DNA of 9,757 nt from Thermoplasmata archaeon (GTDB taxonomy: Archaea > Thermoplasmatota > Thermoplasmata > Thermoplasmatales > Aciduliprofundaceae), in NCBI GenBank assembly GCA_021160945.1, contig JAGHBQ010000153.1, forward strand, positions 1-9,757. Direction: 5' to 3'. The translations under genes and the position numbers were made by a program. Under the pieces are notes generated by a model. It was not told the DNA's origin. It did not search any database and saw nothing but the letters and a program-made list of their open reading frames with translations. Positions within the stretch are counted from its first letter, which is position 1; each line of letters starts with the position of its first letter. Positions 5,107 through 9,757 of the stretch are shown here, one piece after another.

Positions 5107-6249
5107 ATGAGTCCGGAGACAATAAAAGTAGGAGAAGTTATGACCAAGAATGTTGTTACAGTGAAAGTAGGAGATCCAATTTCCAAGGCTATAAGTAAGC
5201 TTCGGGAGCATGGTTTTCATGAACTGCCTGTGGTAAACAAGAAGAATGAGCTAATTGGATATATGAGCTACAGAACTCTCATTAGAAGAAAGAGTCTCTC
5301 GCTCTATTCTCATGTAGAGAACATAATGATTAAACCTCCTGTTCTGTCAAAGGATGACACTATAGCTCATGCAGTTAAACTTATGCTTGATACCGGTTAT
5401 CGCTCATTACCAGTTGTGGAAAAAGATAAGCTTATAGGAATAATTTCAAGAACGGATATAATAAAGCTTGTACCAAAAATGAAGAGGGTAGCAAAGATAC
5501 CAGTGGAGGATGTTATGAGCAGTGAACCTGATGTGGTTTCAGAGGATTCTCCTTTGGAGTATGCTGTTGACATAATGAGAAAACTTGGAGAGATGTGTGT
5601 GCCTGTGGTGGATGAAAACAGAAGATTGAGTGGTGTGCTGCATATGAGTCAGGCAGCAAAAGGGTTATGGAGAGACAAAGATAGACAGAGCTTAGGAGAA
5701 GTTACCGGCGAGAAAGAGAAAAAGGTAATCTATGTGAAAGAGCTTATGAGTCCTCCTGTTTATGTTAGCGAGGATTCCAGCTTAAAAGAGGCCGTAGAGA
5801 AAATGATAGAGTATCATTCGCATATCTGCGTAGTTGTAGATAAAAATATGCATCCCATAGGCATTATTTCCCAGAGGGATGTTATTGAAGCTGTAATGAG
5901 AGAGAGCAAGCAGGAGGGTGTGTTCGTTCAGATTACCGGGCTGGATATAGAAGATTCTGAGCCTTATATGACCATATATGATATGGTTGAAGATTTCCTT
6001 GGAAAGATTAACAGGTTTAAGGAGTTTAAACCCCAGCTTCTGGTCTTCCATGTAGTGGAGCATCATATCTCAGGAAAAGAGATAAAGTACAGTGTGAGAG
6101 CAAGATTAAACACGGATAAAAAGCTCTTTTATGCCAAGAGCTATGACTGGAATCTTTACAGTGCTTTCCATGATGTTCTTGAAATCCTTGAGAGAAATGT
6201 AAAAAAAGAGAGGGAGAAATTGCTTGAGTTCAGAAGGGAGACCCTTTAA
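5107..6249 (+). CDS. Four-CBS-domain protein with C-terminal HPF/RaiA-like ribosome-binding domain
   Basis: This is a 380-residue soluble protein. Four CBS motifs lie at about 8-60, 68-122, 131-186 and 208-262 and should form two Bateman modules of the kind that bind AMP, ATP or S-adenosylmethionine. The ribose-contacting S/T-x-x-D motif is intact in CBS2 (SRTD, 114-117) and CBS4 (SQRD, 255-258) but absent from CBS1 and CBS3, suggesting one ligand site per module. The last ~105 residues (272-376) show the beta-alpha-beta-beta-beta-alpha order of hibernation factors: VFVQITGL, a long helix, LLVFHVVEHH, KYSVRARL, LFYAKSYDWNLYSAFHDVLEILERNVKKEREK. The D-W-N-L-Y-x-A-F pattern followed by a basic helix is close to the HPF/RaiA C-terminal helix. 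The ribosome site is GAGGTGA, six bases before the ATG. It is the first gene of an operon with tldD and tldE. Confidence 0.8.
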   Translation: MSPETIKVGEVMTKNVVTVKVGDPISKAISKLREHGFHELPVVNKKNELIGYMSYRTLIRRKSLSLYSHVENIMIKPPVLSKDDTIAHAVKLMLDTGYRSLPVVEKDKLIGIISRTDIIKLVPKMKRVAKIPVEDVMSSEPDVVSEDSPLEYAVDIMRKLGEMCVPVVDENRRLSGVLHMSQAAKGLWRDKDRQSLGEVTGEKEKKVIYVKELMSPPVYVSEDSSLKEAVEKMIEYHSHICVVVDKNMHPIGIISQRDVIEAVMRESKQEGVFVQITGLDIEDSEPYMTIYDMVEDFLGKINRFKEFKPQLLVFHVVEHHISGKEIKYSVRARLNTDKKLFYAKSYDWNLYSAFHDVLEILERNVKKEREKLLEFRRETL

Positions 6250-6262
6250 TGGGGGAAGGAGA

Positions 6263-7627
6263 ATGGAGGACATAATGAGGAAAATTCTGGAAAAGATTGA
6301 TGCAAAATATGCGGAAATAAGATATATGAAGATAAAGAGTAATCAAGTTGTTGTTAAGAACGGTACCGTGAGTGCTGTGGAGTCCTCAGAAGAAGGGGGT
6401 TTTGCAGTAAGAGTAATAAATGGCGGGGTTGGCTTTGTGAGCACTAACAGCGTTGATAAAGTAGCGGAAGCGGCGCAACTTGCAGAGAAGTTATCAAAAA
6501 AGAGAGATGGAAAATTTCCATTTTCTCAGGAGAAAAGCTACGAGGATTTCTGGGAAGTAAAAGAAAAGAGGAAAATAGAAAATTTTGGTACGGAGGAGAA
6601 AATAGAGTTCCTTATGGATATTGATAAATCTCTGAGCGCGCCTATGAAAATTCAGTTCCTTCATGATAAAATAATAAAGAAAATTTATGTGAATTCAGAA
6701 GGCTCCCTAATAAAAGCAAGAATTCCCAGGGTGGAATACTATTACATGATGGGTGTGATTGAAAATGGCAACTTTGAGCAAGGCTACCGGCAGTATGGAA
6801 TAACTGGAGGATATGAGATATTAGATTTGTGGAATTTCAAGGATATTCTTCTTCAGGAGGAGAAAACTCTTCGTAAGGTTGTAAAGGCTAAGAAGAGCCC
6901 CGAGGGAACCTTTGATCTTGTTGTTGGCCCCGAGGTAGCAGGCATAATAGCTCACGAATCTTGCGGACATCCCAGCGAGGCGGATAGAATTATGGGAAGA
7001 GAGGCAGCTCAGGCTGGAGAGAGTTTCATTAAACAAAGCATGGTGGGAGAAAAGATAGGGAGTGAGATAGTGAATGTGGTGGATGATCCTACAGTTCCGG
7101 GAAGTTTTGGATATTACAAGTATGATGATGAGGGCATCCCTGCTAAGAGAAGATATCTTTACAAGGAGGGAAAGATAAATGAGTTTCTACATAATAGAGA
7201 GAGCGCAGGGAGAATGGGCACTAAAAGCAATGGTGCGGCCAGATCCTCCTCCTGGAATAGAGAGCCTATCCCAAGGATGAGTACAACATTCTTTGAGCCA
7301 AGAGATTACTCCTTTGAGGAGCTAATTGAAGACGTAAAACGCGGGATATATATGAAGAGCTTTACCGAGTGGAACATAGATGATATTCGATACAATCAAA
7401 AATATGTGGGTAAAGAAGCATATGTAATAGAAAATGGCGAGCTTAAAGAGCCCGTGAAAAGACCGATACTGGAGATAACAACTCCCGGATTTTACAGCAG
7501 GATAGACGCTATAGGTAAGGATCTTGAATTCTACGCAGGCACCTGTGGAAAGGGAGACCCTATGCAGGGTGTAGATGTATGGATGGGGGGACCTCATCTA
7601 AGGCTCAGAAACATCAGAATGAGGTGA
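6263..7627 (+). CDS. tldD: TldD, zinc metallopeptidase subunit of the TldD/TldE complex
   Basis: This 454-residue cytoplasmic subunit carries the catalytic site of the TldD/TldE protease. In bacteria that complex processes microcin B17, degrades CcdA and cuts unfolded peptides; archaeal substrates are unknown. The H-E-x-x-x-H zinc motif is HESCGH (231-236), and the expected third ligand is C428 in GTCGKGDPMQGV near the C-terminus. The N-terminal half has the family pattern DAKYAEIRY, VVVKNGTV and GGFAVRVI, where a small beta domain begins. ATG 6263, 13 bases after the CBS-HPF stop, follows a purine-rich tract. ATG 6275, with GGAGG at 6265-6269, is a good alternative. The longer in-frame TTG 6224 inside the upstream gene is unlikely. 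It is co-transcribed with tldE, five bases downstream. Confidence 0.9.
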   Translation: MEDIMRKILEKIDAKYAEIRYMKIKSNQVVVKNGTVSAVESSEEGGFAVRVINGGVGFVSTNSVDKVAEAAQLAEKLSKKRDGKFPFSQEKSYEDFWEVKEKRKIENFGTEEKIEFLMDIDKSLSAPMKIQFLHDKIIKKIYVNSEGSLIKARIPRVEYYYMMGVIENGNFEQGYRQYGITGGYEILDLWNFKDILLQEEKTLRKVVKAKKSPEGTFDLVVGPEVAGIIAHESCGHPSEADRIMGREAAQAGESFIKQSMVGEKIGSEIVNVVDDPTVPGSFGYYKYDDEGIPAKRRYLYKEGKINEFLHNRESAGRMGTKSNGAARSSSWNREPIPRMSTTFFEPRDYSFEELIEDVKRGIYMKSFTEWNIDDIRYNQKYVGKEAYVIENGELKEPVKRPILEITTPGFYSRIDAIGKDLEFYAGTCGKGDPMQGVDVWMGGPHLRLRNIRMR

Positions 7628-7632
7628 TTTGT

Positions 7633-8934
7633 ATGGACATTGAAAATTTGAAAGATAAGCTACTTAAAATGAATCTGGACGAAGTTTCTTTGGTTTTGGA
7701 GGAAAGAGAGAAGAGACAGGTGAGATTCTCAAACAATGATATTGATATTTCCAAAGCATGGCTGGAATCCTCACTTAATGTTTTTCTTTCCAAAGGCAAA
7801 AAAGTTTTCTTTACCACAATAAAGCAGTTAGATAAAGCGGAAGAGCTTCTGGAAAAATATGTGAAAATGATTGAAAATCTTCCAGAGAATAAAGATTTCT
7901 ATGGCATAAATCCCGAGAAACAGAGTTATCAGAAGAGCAAGATAGATAAAGAGCTTTTAAATCTTGATCTAGAATGGATCGCAAGAGAAGCCATAAATGG
8001 TGCTGTTGAAAAGGGTGCACAGAGAGCTGCGGGCGTGATATATAGAGATTACGTTAAAAGGAAAATAGCCACCAATTACAATTATGCTGAAGATGAAATG
8101 GCTAATGTAGATGTGGTCATCAGAGCTTTCAATGAATACAAAAACGCTGGGCAGGAGGCTATCACAACGGCCAATTCAGGGGATCTCGAAGATCCCCGTG
8201 AAATAGGTCAGAGAGCAGGTACTGTGGCAACCTTAGGTGATAATCCTAAGGATGGAAAAGAGGGGAAATTCAAGGTTCTCTTTCATCCACTAGCTTTTGG
8301 ATCATTGGTTTCATACAGTCTCAACCTGGCATCAGCTTTTATGATAGACTCCGGAATGAGCTTTTTCGCCGATAAACTTGGAGAAAAGGTATTCTCAGAT
8401 AAATTCACTCTCTATGATGATTCCACATTCTTCGGTTCTGGACACAGAATATTTGATGAAGAGGCAACTGCAACCCGAAAAACAGTTTTAGTGGAAAAGG
8501 GAGTTGTGAAAAACTATCTTCATAGTTACTCTACAGCCCGGAAATTCAATACACATACAACAGGAAATGCTGGAATAATCATGCCTATACCATGGCAGGC
8601 AGTGATGGAGCGTGGAAATAAAAGCTACGAGGAGCTTCTTTCTCAGATCGATAAGGGCCTGTTCATTGTGAATCTATGGTACACAAGATTCCAAGATTAT
8701 CGCAATGGAGATTTCTCCACAATACCCAGAGATGGAATATTTTACGTGGAGAATGGTGAGATAAAGGAGTCCTGGAAGAGCATAAGGGTATCTGAGAACA
8801 TGGTGCATCTCTTCTCAAATATACTAGATATGAGCAAGGAGAGAATATGGGTGAAGTGGTGGGATGAGGTTATACCCTCTTACCTCCCTTATGTGCTTGT
8901 GGAAGATGTAAACATCACCCGCTCTACCCTCTAA
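7633..8934 (+). CDS. tldE: TldE (PmbA), non-catalytic partner of TldD
   Basis: This 433-residue protein is homologous to TldD but lacks the H-E-x-x-x-H motif. The matching region reads VLFHPLAFGSLVSYSL, so metal ligands are absent, as expected for the TldE/PmbA half of the heterodimer. Other family features are the N-terminal DEVSLVLEEREKRQVRFSN, the central FSDKFTLYDDSTFFGSGHRIFDEEATATRKTVLVEKGVVKNYLHSYSTARKF block (here about 255-305) and GNAG followed by PIPW. The C-terminal part ends with a strand-rich SYLPYVLVEDVNI. ATG 7633 is fixed by AGGTGA at 7622-7627, five bases upstream, overlapping the tldD stop. An in-frame upstream ATG at 7579 lies inside tldD and has no such site. The gene ends only 4 bases from the stop of the convergent DUF1614 gene. 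Confidence 0.9.
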   Translation: MDIENLKDKLLKMNLDEVSLVLEEREKRQVRFSNNDIDISKAWLESSLNVFLSKGKKVFFTTIKQLDKAEELLEKYVKMIENLPENKDFYGINPEKQSYQKSKIDKELLNLDLEWIAREAINGAVEKGAQRAAGVIYRDYVKRKIATNYNYAEDEMANVDVVIRAFNEYKNAGQEAITTANSGDLEDPREIGQRAGTVATLGDNPKDGKEGKFKVLFHPLAFGSLVSYSLNLASAFMIDSGMSFFADKLGEKVFSDKFTLYDDSTFFGSGHRIFDEEATATRKTVLVEKGVVKNYLHSYSTARKFNTHTTGNAGIIMPIPWQAVMERGNKSYEELLSQIDKGLFIVNLWYTRFQDYRNGDFSTIPRDGIFYVENGEIKESWKSIRVSENMVHLFSNILDMSKERIWVKWWDEVIPSYLPYVLVEDVNITRSTL

Positions 8935-8938
8935 ATTT

Positions 8939-9649
8939 TTATACCAGCAGAGCCGCAATTATCCCAGAAAGAAATATTCCATCGAAGGTTCCTGCACCTC
9001 CAATGCTTGCCACAGGTGCACCCAGATTCTCTATATCCTTGAGATGAAGAAGATCGGCGCCGATAAGTGTGCCAAGAGTACCCGATAGATAGGCAATTAT
9101 AACTGGTGCCTGTTGTAAAGGTGAGGAAATGCCAAGAAATATTCCCATCAATGCGGCCACAATGGGTGGAAGAAATGCAGGTAACGCAATGCCCACTCCC
9201 TTCACAGGTTTGGCAAAAATAAAGGCTATTAGAGTGGTTATGGAAATTCCTATCAAACTTTTGAGAAGGAGAACAAAGAAATGCCGTGTAATCAGTTGCC
9301 ATACTATAAGAGAGGAAACAAGCACAGGTACCATTGCACCTCCAACGTTAATAGCCAAGGTTGTATGAGCATATTTCACATAGGGTACCCGATACTTTAT
9401 GCCCCAGAAATTTACAAAGCTATCCCTGACCATTGGTACTTTATTTTTTAACTTTGCCACAGGAATGTTTATAAAGCTTCCCAAAAGGGAGAGCCAGAAG
9501 AGCGTCGTGGCAAGGAATGGATGAATGCCCAAGCGGGAGAATGCAAAGGGTATCATAAACACATAGTACATGGAGAAAATTGAGAGGATGAAAAAATATA
9601 TCCAAAAGAGAAAGTACTGTGAATGAGAGTAGAGGTAATTGCGGTTCAT
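8939..9649 (-). CDS. DUF1614 family multi-pass membrane protein
   Basis: This 236-residue protein of the uncharacterised DUF1614 family has about seven hydrophobic segments: ~12-37, 46-65, 95-118, 123-146, 152-173, 182-201 and 214-236. Family landmarks are NVGGAMVP (101-108), LPAFLPPIVAALMG (156-169), GTLIGADLLHL (193-203) and the closing SIGGAGTFDGIFLSGIIA (215-232). Two aspartates, D199 and D223, sit in these glycine-rich motifs and may be functional. No reaction or substrate is known to me. ATG 9649 is supported by GGAGATGA (minus strand, 9661-9654), four bases upstream. The start overlaps the stop of the preceding minus-strand gene as ATGA, implying translational coupling. The 3' end nearly abuts tldE. 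Confidence 0.85.
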   Translation of the reverse strand: MNRNYLYSHSQYFLFWIYFFILSIFSMYYVFMIPFAFSRLGIHPFLATTLFWLSLLGSFINIPVAKLKNKVPMVRDSFVNFWGIKYRVPYVKYAHTTLAINVGGAMVPVLVSSLIVWQLITRHFFVLLLKSLIGISITTLIAFIFAKPVKGVGIALPAFLPPIVAALMGIFLGISSPLQQAPVIIAYLSGTLGTLIGADLLHLKDIENLGAPVASIGGAGTFDGIFLSGIIAALLV

Positions 9650-9757
9650 TCTCTCATCTCCTCAACATTCACCATGTATTCCTCTCCATTTATCCATATT
9701 TTGTATTTCTTTCCCTCCTTGGGAGGTTGCGGAATCTCATTTAGTAATCCTTTGCGA
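9646..9757 (-). CDS. 3' end of an unrecognised gene coupled to the DUF1614 gene
   Basis: On the minus strand an open frame enters from the right edge (first full codon at 9756) and stops at TGA 9648-9646, giving 36 C-terminal residues. The segment is lysine/glutamate-rich and ends KKYKIWINGEEYMVNVEE plus three residues. The stop overlaps the DUF1614 start codon (ATGA), and its last codons hold the DUF1614 ribosome site, both typical of a real operon junction. The K-x-x-I-W-I-N-G-E-E-Y-x-V-x-V-E-E pattern resembles the strand pair that precedes a biotin-carrier domain in carboxylase subunits, but nothing follows it. I would not name the product on this basis. Confidence 0.6.
   Translation of the reverse strand, partial: RKGLLNEIPQPPKEGKKYKIWINGEEYMVNVEEMRE

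Noticed and set aside
8931..9302. Minus-strand 123-residue frame rich in Ser, Cys and His
   Set aside because: It is a shifted frame of the DUF1614 gene; the cysteine/histidine richness comes from reading hydrophobic codons out of phase, not from zinc motifs.
1..9757. CRISPR array, insertion sequence or phage module
   Set aside because: No regularly spaced repeats, transposase, integrase or phage structural genes were seen on either strand.

Overview
The window looks like a piece of a thermophilic euryarchaeal chromosome. The signs are an L21e / Rpo4 / DUF655 gene cluster, AT-rich archaeal TATA boxes placed 24-28 bases before start codons (probable leaderless mRNAs), GGAGGTGA-type ribosome sites inside operons, a tRNA-Glu without encoded CCA, and heavy use of AGA/AGG and ATA codons. 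A relative of Aciduliprofundum (DHVE2, Thermoplasmata side) is my guess from overall flavour only, not from a search.

Layout. 1-164 is the 3' end of an unrecognised gene, possibly of an extracellular beta-sandwich protein. After a T-rich terminator and an imperfect hairpin (195-260) comes a UbiD-type prenylated-FMN decarboxylase (337-1578). In archaea this family includes the anhydromevalonate phosphate decarboxylase of isoprenoid synthesis. Next is the information-processing operon rpl21e - rpo4 - DUF655 (1644-2809). A PAP2 membrane phosphatase (2864-3415) follows from its own promoter and overlaps tail to tail with a TauE/SafE-type transporter on the minus strand (3402-4163). A GNAT acetyltransferase (4271-4885) points towards tRNA-Glu(CTC) on the minus strand (4907-4981).

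From 5107 a three-gene plus-strand operon runs to 8934. It encodes a four-CBS protein whose C-terminal ~105 residues look like the ribosome-hibernation (HPF/RaiA) fold, then TldD and TldE, the two halves of a zinc metallopeptidase. A DUF1614 membrane protein (8939-9649, minus) converges on tldE with a 4-base gap. It is translationally coupled, by a 4-base start/stop overlap, to the partial gene that leaves the window at 9757.

How the genes may work together. The clearest candidate for something new is the CBS-HPF / TldD / TldE operon: an adenine-nucleotide sensor fused to a ribosome-binding-like domain, co-transcribed with a peptide-degrading complex. It has a perfect inverted repeat between the putative promoter and the ribosome site. 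This would suit a starvation or energy-stress response, but that is inference. The rest looks like ordinary core chromosome. I see no insertion sequences, CRISPR array or integrated element, and no gene-free stretch over 300 bases.
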